Shown here piece by piece: positions 24,396 to 31,921 of a stretch of DNA of 64,000 nucleotides. The first letter of the stretch is position 1. Every line of letters begins with the position of its first letter. Origin of the DNA: Arthrobacter sp. (GTDB taxonomy: Bacteria > Actinomycetota > Actinomycetes > Actinomycetales > Micrococcaceae); contig NZ_JAPSHJ010000003.1 of the NCBI RefSeq assembly GCF_031179985.1, forward strand, positions 58,214 to 122,213. The letters run 5' to 3'. The position numbers and the translations under genes are program-made. The notes below the pieces were generated by a model that was given only the letters and a program-made list of their open reading frames with translations, was not told the origin of the DNA and did not search any database.

Positions 24396-24438
24396 CAGAC
24401 GGTACGTCTGACAGACAGTCCGTCTGACAGCAACCGGT
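24391..24438. repeat. 16-bp tandem repeat over the stop codon
   Basis: TCTGACAG recurs at 24391, 24407 and 24423, exactly 16 bases apart; the first two units differ at 2 of 16 positions. Each unit boundary contains CAGACGGTACGTCTG-like short palindromes, so folding in RNA is possible. Confidence 0.65.
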
Positions 24439-24519
24439 CCGGGCGGCAGTCGCAGGGCGGCCTCACCGGCAGAGGTCGATACAACACGAGACCCCTACTG
24501 CGCCAGGACACTACTCCCG

Positions 24520-25752
24520 CTAAGACACGCCTGCGGCGACACTCCTGTGCGCCGCCAGGAATGCTGCAATCCTCCGCACCGCTTCCCTGATGTCTTGTAC
24601 GGACGGAAGAATCACGAAGCGGAAATGATCCGGCCGGGGCCAGTTGAATGCTGTCCCATGTGAGACGAGGATCTTTTGCTCCCGCAGGAGGTCAAGGACA
24701 AACTGCTCATCGCTCTCGAAGGGATACAGCTCCGGGTCCAGCCGGGGAAAGAGATACATGGCGCCGGCAGCGGGGATACAGGTAACGCCGGGAATCGCGG
24801 TGAGGAGTTCAAAGGCGAGATCCCTTTGTTCACGCAGTCTGCCTCCGGGCCGGATCAACGCCTCAATGCTCTGGTACCCGCCCAAGCAGGTCTGTATTGC
24901 ATGCTGGGCAGGAACGTTGGGGCACAGGCGCAGCGACGCCAACAGTTCCAGCCCTTCACGGTAAGCGAGGGTAGCTGCCCGGGGACCCGTGATTGCGACC
25001 CACCCGGCCCGGTACCCCGGCATCCGGTATGCCTTCGAGAGCCCGCTGAACGTCAGGCAACAGACGTCTTCTGCCACTGAAGCGGTGTGGATGTGCTGGG
25101 CGTCCTCGTACCGGACCTTCTCGTAGATCTCGTCGGAGAACAGCACCAGATCATGCTTGCGGGCCAACGCAGCAAACTGTTCCAGGATGTGCCTCGGGTA
25201 AACGGCTCCCGTGGGGTTGTTCGGATTGATGATCACCATGCCTTTGGTGCGGCTGGTGATCTTCGATTCAACCTCGGCCATATCCGGCCACCAGTTTTCA
25301 TTCTCATCGCACACGTAGTGCACCGGCTTGCCGCCTGCCAGTGTCACCGCCGCCGTCCACAGCGGGTAATCAGGGGCGGGGATCAGGATTTCGTCGCCGT
25401 TCTCCAGAAACGCCTGCAGGGTCATGGAGATCAGCTCGCTGACACCGTTGCCGATGAAGATGTCCTCGACGCCGATCTGCATCAATCCCCGCGTCTGGTA
25501 GTACTGGGAAATGGCTGTGCGGGCGGAAAATATGCCTTTGGAATCGCTGTATCCCTGCGCTCCGCGGAGATGGTGAATCATGTCCAGCACAACGGACTCC
25601 GGGGCTTCGAGCCCGAACGGTGCGGTGTCGCCTAGATTCATTTTGAGGATCCGGTGCCCCTCTGCCTCCATCTCCCTTGCCGCTTGGAGGATGGGCCCAC
25701 GAAGTTCGTAGTTAACGTTCTGGAGTTTGCTGGAATGGTGCATCGGAGGCAT
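24520..25752 (-). CDS. Pyridoxal-phosphate aminotransferase, class I/II (AlaA-like)
   Basis: 410 aa from the ATG at 25752; a GTG at 25767 would add five residues. Fold type I aminotransferase: NPNNPTGAVY, FSDEIYEKVRYEDA, and the PLP lysine in TFSGLSKAYRMPGYRAGW. An N-terminal SSKLQNVNYELRGPILQAAR and the overall pattern match the AlaA/AspC-like alanine-pyruvate/glutamate aminotransferases of actinobacteria. Likely transaminates alanine or a related amino acid. Monocistronic. Confidence 0.92.
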   Translation of the reverse strand: MPPMHHSSKLQNVNYELRGPILQAAREMEAEGHRILKMNLGDTAPFGLEAPESVVLDMIHHLRGAQGYSDSKGIFSARTAISQYYQTRGLMQIGVEDIFIGNGVSELISMTLQAFLENGDEILIPAPDYPLWTAAVTLAGGKPVHYVCDENENWWPDMAEVESKITSRTKGMVIINPNNPTGAVYPRHILEQFAALARKHDLVLFSDEIYEKVRYEDAQHIHTASVAEDVCCLTFSGLSKAYRMPGYRAGWVAITGPRAATLAYREGLELLASLRLCPNVPAQHAIQTCLGGYQSIEALIRPGGRLREQRDLAFELLTAIPGVTCIPAAGAMYLFPRLDPELYPFESDEQFVLDLLREQKILVSHGTAFNWPRPDHFRFVILPSVQDIREAVRRIAAFLAAHRSVAAGVS

Positions 25753-25846
25753 GGCTAATCTTTTCACAGCTCGGGAACATGCCTCGAAAAGTCAACACCT
25801 TTTTCCCGAACGTTCCGGCAAAATTTCGTGCTTCTGTACAGGGCTT

Positions 25847-26353
25847 CTAAGGAGTGACGGTCAGTGGCTTCATGGGCGTGGCGCACGCGACCAGCTGCAA
25901 AGTTGGCACCGTTCCACCCGCGCGGTTGTTCCTGCCGGTGTCATCGCACCAATCGACGGCATACGGGGTGGCTGTGACGAAGCCTTCTCCGGGTGCCGCC
26001 TGAGGCGGGATTTCAAAGCTGTAGGTGAACCCGCCGGCGTCGTTCATGTCAGCAGTTTCGTCGATGATCTCCACCCCGGCAGCGTCGGTGACCACCACCC
26101 AGATAAGGGCATTTTCACCGTAACGGGGATCGCAGTCAGCGTTAGATGCAGTCACCCTCACGGTCTCACCCCGGCTGGCACTTGACGGATCCACTGAGTA
26201 AGCGGGAGGCATACAGGGCGGCGGCCCGTCCCCCGACGACATAACGCAACCGGAGGCAGCAATCACCACCAGGATCACGGTGGCCAGGGTGGCCCACGAT
26301 TGAAGGGTTCGAGGGTTTAGAAGGCCGGCGGGTACCCCTGAAATGAGCGTCAT
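25847..26353 (-). CDS. Lipoprotein of unknown function
   Basis: 168 aa from the ATG at 26353. The signal peptide is basic/hydrophobic (ATLATVILVVIAASGC), with lipobox IAASGC, so the mature protein starts with lipidated Cys. The mature part is a single beta-rich domain (PAYSVDPSSASRGETVRVTA, GGFTYSFEIPPQAAPGEGFV) with four further Cys, resembling an Ig-like/IPT surface domain. Ribosome site is weak (GAAAAA). Longer in-frame starts would bury the signal peptide and are rejected. Confidence 0.8.
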   Translation of the reverse strand: MTLISGVPAGLLNPRTLQSWATLATVILVVIAASGCVMSSGDGPPPCMPPAYSVDPSSASRGETVRVTASNADCDPRYGENALIWVVVTDAAGVEIIDETADMNDAGGFTYSFEIPPQAAPGEGFVTATPYAVDWCDDTGRNNRAGGTVPTLQLVACATPMKPLTVTP

Positions 26354-26465
26354 TTTTTCAGTATTCGCGCATTGGCTTTGATTGAGCCCCCAGGCAGAAA
26401 ATTCGTGGCCGTATCGTTGCCGGATAAGGGACTGCGCTCGCTTGCCTTTCGGCAACAAGGTCGGA

Positions 26466-26511
26466 GCAAAGGCAATGCCCCGCTTTGCAGGGGCATTGCC
26501 TTTGCTTTTTG
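26466..26511. terminator. Perfect 16-bp hairpin terminator
   Basis: GCAAAGGCAATGCCCC (26466-26481) pairs exactly with 26490-26505 around an 8-base loop. TTTTTG follows on the plus strand. It lies just past the stop of the minus-strand Nramp-like gene, where no T-run follows in that direction, so orientation is uncertain. Confidence 0.75.
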
Positions 26512-26517
26512 TGCTTA

Positions 26518-27813
26518 TTAGCTGAGCAGAGTGGTGATGAGCCTCACGGATGAGGCCACGATAGCGATAAGGCCGATAGCGCCGAGGAGGTTGTGCCACC
26601 AGCGGTTCCGAAGGCTGCCCATCAGCTCGGGCTTGTTGCTCATGATGAAGAGCAGAATGCCCAGCATGGGTGCAATGAGGACGGTCAGTGACTGGGCAAT
26701 AACAATCAGGCCTACTGGCGAGGACTGGAACAAGAGCGTGATGACCAGGCCGAACGCCAGGATGATTCCGGTGACGACGCGCGCCGTCGTCGATCCTGCC
26801 TTGGCACCCCGGCCGAGGGCGTCAGAGAGCATGGTGCCGCCGGCGGTTGCATTGGCGATCATCGAGGAAAATGCTGCACCTGAGAGGCCAAGTGCGAAGA
26901 GTATGGAACCCACAGGGCCGGCCAGGGGCGCAAAAACTGAGGCGAGGGCGTTGATGGTTCCCGCTTCCGCCCCCGTCTTGCCCAAAACCGAGGCGGCAAC
27001 GATGATGACGAGTGCTGTCATGATGCCGGGGGCTACGATGCCGGGGATCGTATCGACGAGGGTGATGTCGCGGTAGTCGGCCCGGCTGCGGCGATGTTCC
27101 TTGACACCGTAGGAGGTATAGAACGCAGCGTTGATCGAGAAGTTGGTGCCTACCAGCGCCACGATAAGGATTTCACTTCCGGCTGGCAACTGCGGAACCA
27201 TTCCTTCCATTGACCTGTACCAGTCGGGCTGCGCGACAACAGCGCTGGCAACGAACGCCACCGCCATGAGGGCAACGATAACCAACAAGGCCTTTTCAAT
27301 GATTCCGTAGACATTCCTGAAGGCAAGGACGAACCCGACGGCGGCAGTGCAGACCACCGTCCAGAGCACAGGTGAACCGCCGAAGATCAGGGACAGCCCC
27401 AAGCCCGATCCAACGGCGTTCCCGACTGAAAACATCAGCGTGATTCCGAAGACGCCAAATCCTGCCATGACGCCCACCCACTTACCGAGGTGTTCCTTGA
27501 TGGAGGTGATCAGCGAGGTGGGTGTAACAATGCCCAGCCGGACGCTCATGTCGGTGAAGAAGATCATGAGGACGGTGGATACTGCAATGACCCAGACAAG
27601 GGTGTAGTCGAACCGGCTGCCGGCCTGGACGGCGGTAGTGAGGTTGCCGGGTCCGAACTGCCAGGCTCCCACCACAAAGGCCGGACCCATAAGCGCAAGG
27701 TAACCAAGGAACGTCCGGCGTTTGGCTGGTACGGCCGGAGCGGCGTTGTCCTCGTGGGTGACCATCTGACCTCTTTTATCCAGGGGGTGGATGGTCTTAT
27801 TCTGCTCGCTCAT
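26518..27813 (-). CDS. Nramp-fold transporter with non-canonical metal-site motifs
   Basis: 431 aa from the ATG at 27813 with GGAGG seven bases upstream; longer in-frame starts run back into the upstream gene and are rejected. Eleven or so helices and overall pattern are those of the Nramp/SLC11 family. The canonical DPGN of helix 1 is GPGN (residues 54-57: FGPGNLTTAVQAGS), and the MPH block of helix 6 is replaced by VGTNFSINAAFYTSYGV, lacking the metal-binding Met. Such remodelled members transport other ions or perhaps organic substrates. Partner gene is a dihydrodipicolinate-synthase-like enzyme 154 bp upstream, and a LacI regulator lies beyond, so a catabolic uptake role is a fair inference. 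Confidence 0.85.
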   Translation of the reverse strand: MSEQNKTIHPLDKRGQMVTHEDNAAPAVPAKRRTFLGYLALMGPAFVVGAWQFGPGNLTTAVQAGSRFDYTLVWVIAVSTVLMIFFTDMSVRLGIVTPTSLITSIKEHLGKWVGVMAGFGVFGITLMFSVGNAVGSGLGLSLIFGGSPVLWTVVCTAAVGFVLAFRNVYGIIEKALLVIVALMAVAFVASAVVAQPDWYRSMEGMVPQLPAGSEILIVALVGTNFSINAAFYTSYGVKEHRRSRADYRDITLVDTIPGIVAPGIMTALVIIVAASVLGKTGAEAGTINALASVFAPLAGPVGSILFALGLSGAAFSSMIANATAGGTMLSDALGRGAKAGSTTARVVTGIILAFGLVITLLFQSSPVGLIVIAQSLTVLIAPMLGILLFIMSNKPELMGSLRNRWWHNLLGAIGLIAIVASSVRLITTLLS

Positions 27814-27893
27814 TGCGAGTCCTCCTTCTCCAGCGGCGTTGCTGGGGGTCGTCGTTGACCGATGGTGGAGACCGAAAGGTTCTTCGCCGAGAT

Positions 27894-27938
27894 GGCACTT
27901 CGCGGCAATGCTGGGCGTCAGCACTGCCGTGAAGTGCC
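27894..27938 (-). promoter_or_regulatory. Long hairpin between the two operon genes
   Basis: GGCACTTCGCGGCAATGCTG (27894-27913) pairs with 27919-27938 with 18 of 20 matches and a 5-base loop. It lies in the 154-bp gap between the lyase and transporter genes. With no U-run it is more likely an mRNA stability or processing element than a full terminator. Confidence 0.6.
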
Positions 27939-27967
27939 TTCTCGCGTTAGGGGTGTTGGGACTGAGA

Positions 27968-28903
27968 TCAGGCGGGAACGGTGACGTTGCCCAGATTGGC
28001 CGACCGAAGGGCCAGGCCGATTTCGTCACTGGCACCTGGAGCCAGGGGAAGCAGCGGCGGTCGGACGGTTGCGTGCTCAAGAATCCCGCGGGCCACGAGT
28101 CCTTCCTTGAGGGCCACTGTGCCTTCCATGTGGGATCCGCGGTGGTAGACATTTTTTGTCACCGGAAGCAGGCGGTCATGGATTGCCCGCGCCGCAGCGT
28201 AGTCCTTTGCCTTGCCGGCGGCGATCAGCTCCACCAGCGGTTCGGGGGCGAGTCCGCCATATCCGACCAGCGCGCCGTCAACGTCAAACATGGTGTGCAG
28301 CAGATACTCGTCGTGGCAGGTGAGAATTTGCAGGTCCGGGTAGGTTGCCCGCAGGACCGGGATCTCGGTGTCCCAGCGCTTCATGTTCCTGACACCGTTC
28401 TTGGTAGCAAAAACGCCTTCCTGGCCCGCAATCTCCAGCTGGGTCTCGAGGTCGTAAGTGGCCTTCGTGGCATCGGGGTATTGGAACAGGATCAATGGAA
28501 GGCCGGAAGTCTCGTAAATTTCCGTGTAGCGGGTCTGCGGTGCACCCTGCTGGTATCCGAAGCGCAGCCACCCGTGCGAGGGGTATACCAAGCCTGCAGC
28601 TGCGCCGGCATCGACTGCCCGCTTCGCCTCGAGGGCAGCGACTTTGTTGCCCTCGCCTGTGATGCCGGCGATGATCGGCACGCTGCCGTTCACGGCATCA
28701 CGGAACGCGGAGATCACGAGCGCCTGCTCGTCTTGAGTCAGGAAGGTTCCCTCACCAGCGTGCCCAAGGACGACGAGGCCCTTGACGCCATCAACGCTGG
28801 CGAGCCAAGCGCCGAGCCGGTGGATTGCCTCGACGTCGACGCTTCCGTCCCGGGTGAAAGGGGTTACTGGAGCGGGAACCAACCCGCGAAGATCGATGGT
28901 CAT
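27968..28903 (-). CDS. Dihydrodipicolinate synthase/N-acetylneuraminate lyase family protein
   Basis: 311 aa. TIM-barrel class I lyase: N-terminal APVTPFTRDGSVD, GHAGEGTFL at the GxxGE pyruvate site, Tyr in LILFQYPDATKATYD and the Schiff-base Lys168 in GVFATKNGVRN. It should cleave or condense a 2-keto acid, or dehydrate a sugar acid; true DapA is unlikely because of its setting. First gene of an operon with the Nramp-like transporter, controlled by three tandem AACGTT sites and the divergent LacI-type repressor. Confidence 0.9.
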   Translation of the reverse strand: MTIDLRGLVPAPVTPFTRDGSVDVEAIHRLGAWLASVDGVKGLVVLGHAGEGTFLTQDEQALVISAFRDAVNGSVPIIAGITGEGNKVAALEAKRAVDAGAAAGLVYPSHGWLRFGYQQGAPQTRYTEIYETSGLPLILFQYPDATKATYDLETQLEIAGQEGVFATKNGVRNMKRWDTEIPVLRATYPDLQILTCHDEYLLHTMFDVDGALVGYGGLAPEPLVELIAAGKAKDYAAARAIHDRLLPVTKNVYHRGSHMEGTVALKEGLVARGILEHATVRPPLLPLAPGASDEIGLALRSANLGNVTVPA

Positions 28904-28962
28904 TTTGAACTACCTCTGTCTTGTCATTCGTAGTCCCGCACTAGGGGTGCAACGTGGATGAG

Positions 28963-28992
28963 AACGTTTGCGGGAACGTTTTCAGGAACGTT
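28963..28992. promoter_or_regulatory. Array of three AACGTT operators, 12-bp spacing
   Basis: AACGTT occurs at 28963, 28975 and 28987, each embedded in GGAACGTTTTC-like context. LacI-family operators commonly centre on such a CG palindrome. The array is just downstream of the -10 of the lyase promoter, as expected for a repressor site. Confidence 0.75.
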
Positions 28993-28995
28993 TTC

Positions 28996-29025
28996 ATTGT
29001 GCGACGTGGTCCGCGTCACTGTCAA
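28996..29025 (-). promoter_or_regulatory. Promoter of the lyase-transporter operon
   Basis: Minus strand: TTGACA (29025-29020), 18-base spacer, CACAAT (29001-28996). The operator array begins four bases past the -10. Confidence 0.65.
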
Positions 29026-29089
29026 GGGCTGATTTTTGAAAAGAGGAAATAGAGTGTCTCCTAGGACCGTCTTTAACAGGAGAATGCGC

Positions 29090-30115
29090 ATGGAACCATC
29101 CGCCCCAAGCACAAACGTCACCCTCAGGGACGTTGCAGCAGCCAGCGGCGTGAGTCTTTCCACTGCAAGCCGGGCTCTTGACGAACGCGGCACCGCCTCG
29201 CGCTCCGCCGCCGCAGCGCATGTTCGAAAAGTCGCAGAGGAACTCGGCTATCGGCGGAACTCATTCGCATCGAGTTTGCGCCGCGGCGAGACACGGACTC
29301 TGGGAGTACTGGTCCCGCGCCTTAGCGATACCGTCATGGCGCTAATGTTCGAGGAAATAGAGCGGGCAGCATCGGACCGCGGCTACTTCGCCATGGTGGC
29401 GACCAGCGGCGATGACTCCGAAGACGAACGACGCGCGGCGGAAACCCTTTTGGACCGGAACGTGGATGGACTGATCCTCGCCACCGCCCGGCTCGATGAC
29501 CAGCTTCCACGCCTCCTGCGGGAGCGTGGCGTAGCGCACGCCCTCGTCCTGCGAACCGACGGAGTCAGCCCGTCAGCAGTCGGCGACGACGAAGTCGGCG
29601 GATATCTGGCCGTTCGGCACCTGATCGACCTCGGGCATCGCGACATAGCTGTAGTCACCGGCCCCTCATTTACATCCAGTGCAATCGCACGCCTGGCAGG
29701 CGCCCGGAGGGCCCTGGCGGAGGCAGGGATTGATCCCCGTGAGCAGTGGATGCTGGCAGCCGGCTATGGGATTGAGAACGGGTTCTCAGCCGCGGAATCT
29801 CTGCTGGGTAAGAAAATCGACAAACGACCTACTGCAATTTTCGCGGCCAACGACAACATAGCCATGGGAGTCATTGCAGCTGCCCATCGTTTCCAGATCA
29901 CGGTGGGGCAGGACCTGGCACTGGTTGGCTACAACGACACCCCCCTCTCGGCCAGGCTCTCAACCCCGTTGTCCTCAGTGCGCGTGCCTCTCGATCAGAT
30001 CGCCTCCACTGCTATCGACCTCATCGTCAGCCCCGGCAAAGAACCGCTCATACGGAAGTCGATGCCGACCCTGATACCGCGCGAATCAAGCGGACCACCT
30101 AAGCATTTTCAATGA
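29090..30115 (+). CDS. LacI family transcriptional repressor
   Basis: 341 aa from the ATG at 29090 with AGGAG seven bases upstream. N-terminal helix-turn-helix VTLRDVAAASGVSLSTASRA with the hinge helix RRNSFASSLRRGETRTLGVL. The periplasmic-binding-like effector domain ends with PTAIFAANDNIAMGVIAAAH and LALVGYNDTPLSARLSTPLS, as in LacI/GalR proteins. It is divergent from the lyase-transporter operon, and the three AACGTT sites lie between them, so it very likely controls that operon and itself; effector unknown. Confidence 0.93.
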   Translation: MEPSAPSTNVTLRDVAAASGVSLSTASRALDERGTASRSAAAAHVRKVAEELGYRRNSFASSLRRGETRTLGVLVPRLSDTVMALMFEEIERAASDRGYFAMVATSGDDSEDERRAAETLLDRNVDGLILATARLDDQLPRLLRERGVAHALVLRTDGVSPSAVGDDEVGGYLAVRHLIDLGHRDIAVVTGPSFTSSAIARLAGARRALAEAGIDPREQWMLAAGYGIENGFSAAESLLGKKIDKRPTAIFAANDNIAMGVIAAAHRFQITVGQDLALVGYNDTPLSARLSTPLSSVRVPLDQIASTAIDLIVSPGKEPLIRKSMPTLIPRESSGPPKHFQ

Positions 30116-30130
30116 AGCGGTCACCCGTAG

Positions 30131-30847
30131 CTAGCCCATAGCGCGGGCATCTGGCGTGGCGCCACTCGTCCAGTTCTGCTGATGGAGCCGCTCAAAGCCG
30201 TCAAGGAGGAGGTTCAGGGCAAACTCGAACTCGAACTGGTCGTCGCATCCAGTGCCGACTGCCGTTTCCTGTTCGTGAGACCCGGCCGTGGCAATGTCGA
30301 TAATGTAGGGATACTGCATTGCTACCTGGTGGAACAGAGCTGCCCGCTCTTCAGGATCCGCAGGTGGGGGCGGCGTGGGAAACACCTCCTGGGTGAATCC
30401 CCACATCCTGCTCCCGAGAGCGTGCATCACGTGGTGGGTAAGGTCGGCCGAAAGTCCCCCCGCCCGAAAGAGCCGGATCAGCGAATCCATGTATTCGAGC
30501 ACCACCGGCGGCGCATGGGTGCGGGACTCGACCACCTGGGATGCCCAACGGTGGCGCAGCATGGCTTCACGGGCGGAGAGGATCCGCAGCCGTACTGCTT
30601 CCTTCCAGTTTTCGTCCCGGACGCGGGTGTCGATCTCGCTGACGATAACCTCCACCATGCCATCCAGGAGCTCTTCCTTGTTCGCCACATGTTTGTAGAG
30701 CGCCATCGGCACAACATCCAGCTTTTGGGAGAGCTTACGCATGCTGAGCGACTCAACTCCCGCTTCATCAGCGAGGGCGACGGCGGCATGCAGGACGCGC
30801 TCCCTGCTCAGCGGCGCGCGGCGCCCCGAATTTCCCGTCTGGGCCAA
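30131..30847 (-). CDS. TetR family regulator with TetR_C-type ligand domain
   Basis: 238 aa from the TTG at 30847, chosen for AAGGTGG upstream; the frame extends to a start at 30904 that overlaps the operator. The helix-turn-helix is SRERVLHAAVALADEAGVES then LSMRKLSQKLDVVPMALYKH. The C-terminal region has the TetR_C pattern (HRWASQVVESRTHAPPVVLE, LGSRMWGFTQEVF) seen in tetracycline-repressor-like proteins. Two strong palindromes in the divergent gap are its likely operators, with the DUF4386 gene as target. Confidence 0.92.
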   Translation of the reverse strand: MAQTGNSGRRAPLSRERVLHAAVALADEAGVESLSMRKLSQKLDVVPMALYKHVANKEELLDGMVEVIVSEIDTRVRDENWKEAVRLRILSAREAMLRHRWASQVVESRTHAPPVVLEYMDSLIRLFRAGGLSADLTHHVMHALGSRMWGFTQEVFPTPPPPADPEERAALFHQVAMQYPYIIDIATAGSHEQETAVGTGCDDQFEFEFALNLLLDGFERLHQQNWTSGATPDARAMG

Positions 30848-30882
30848 GTGACCACCTTCCGTTGGAGCTCCAGGTCTACCTG

Positions 30883-30941
30883 TTGACAAGTGTACAACGT
30901 ACACCTATCGTCGTAGGCATTGCTGGTGTACGCCGTACACC
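30883..30941 (+). promoter_or_regulatory. Promoter with two TetR-type operators
   Basis: TTGACA (30883-30888), 17 bases, TATCGT (30906-30911). GTGTAC-AAC-GTACAC (30890-30904) fills the spacer. GGTGTAC-GCC-GTACACC (30925-30941) lies over the transcription start. Both share the pattern GTGTAC-N3-GTACAC. Confidence 0.85.
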
Positions 30942-30963
30942 TTTCACTGCAGGAGAGACGAAA

Positions 30964-31671
30964 ATGATTTCAACCCGAAGAATCGCCCTGGCTGCCGGCA
31001 TCCTTTTCCTCGCCACCCACATCAGCTCAATCACGGCACGCGCCCTCTACCTGCCCGTTCTCAGCAATCCCGCCTATATCAATGGAGGGGGCCAGGACAG
31101 CCAGGTGTTTCTGGGCGCCCTCCTTGAAGTGGTCCTGGCCCTCACGATTGTCGGAACCGGTGTGGCCCTTTACCCCGTAATCAAGCGCAAGAACGAGGGC
31201 CTCGCGCTCGCGTATGTGACACTTCGCACCCTTGAGGCCGGAGTCATAGCCGTGGGAGCAATCCCCCTCCTTACTATTGTGACGCTGCGGCAGGATCTAA
31301 CGGGCATGCCCGGCGCCGACTCCATCCCTCTCGCCAGCGCCCTTGCTGCCTTCAACAGCTGGGCCTTCCTGATCGGGCCAAGCCTGATCTGCGGAACCAA
31401 CACCGTGCTACTCGCCTACCTGCTGCACCGTTCCGCCCTCGTACCCAGGTTCATCTCCATACTCGGGCTGATTGGCGGCCCGCTGGTCTTCGCGTCCGGG
31501 ACCGCCCAGATGTTCGGCGCCTATGAGCAGGTTTCAGTGTGGGCAGGAATTGGCGCCGTGCCCATCTTCGCCTGGGAAATCTGCCTTGCCGTCTACTTCA
31601 TAGCAAAGGGCTTCAAGCCAGTGGTCCAGGCTGGCGTAAGTGCCCACCCGGCTCCCGCACTGAAGGTCTAA
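30964..31671 (+). CDS. DUF4386 family membrane protein
   Basis: 235 aa with six or seven transmembrane helices. Family features are the RRIALAAGILFLATHISSI start, GAYINGG-like loop, LGALLEVVLALTIVGTGVAL, and PALICG-like GPSLICGTNTVLLAYLLHRS. Function unknown. AGGAGAGACGAAA precedes the ATG. Controlled by the divergent TetR regulator through the two palindromes upstream; this arrangement suggests induction by a small molecule. Confidence 0.88.
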   Translation: MISTRRIALAAGILFLATHISSITARALYLPVLSNPAYINGGGQDSQVFLGALLEVVLALTIVGTGVALYPVIKRKNEGLALAYVTLRTLEAGVIAVGAIPLLTIVTLRQDLTGMPGADSIPLASALAAFNSWAFLIGPSLICGTNTVLLAYLLHRSALVPRFISILGLIGGPLVFASGTAQMFGAYEQVSVWAGIGAVPIFAWEICLAVYFIAKGFKPVVQAGVSAHPAPALKV

Positions 31672-31702
31672 CCGAGCATCGCACCTCTGTCCGACAGAAA
31701 GG

Positions 31703-31748
31703 GGGCCGCCCTCCTTCGCTGAGCAAGTCAAGCGAAGGAGGACGGCCC
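31703..31748 (+). terminator. Rho-independent-type terminator after DUF4386 gene
   Basis: An 18-bp stem with one mismatch (GGGCCGCCCTCCTTCGCT with 31731-31748) and a 10-base loop is followed by TTCTTTG. Confidence 0.8.
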
Positions 31749-31781
31749 TTCTTTGTCGATCTTTGTTTATGTGGTTTTTCA

Positions 31782-31816
31782 TTGACAAACCAACACGATC
31801 AAAGATAAAGTCAAAG
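31782..31816 (+). promoter_or_regulatory. Promoter and repeated TCAAAG sites of the fru operon
   Basis: TTGACA (31782-31787), 18 bases, TAAAGT (31806-31811). TCAAAG occurs at 31799-31804 and 31811-31816, direct repeats of the kind bound by DeoR-type regulators such as the downstream FruR. Confidence 0.6.
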
Positions 31817-31921
31817 TATTCAACATGGGTGTGATGCCTGTCACGAGCACCAAGGAAACATCGTCTGGGACTGGCACTCTCAGCTTTTCGCAGTAATCGA
31901 CCTGTACGCAATGGAGGGTAA

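Noticed and set aside
27814-28152. Extended N-terminus of the Nramp-like protein from a start at 28152
   Set aside because: It would overlap the lyase gene by 185 bp and read through the intercistronic hairpin; the ATG at 27813 has a strong ribosome site.
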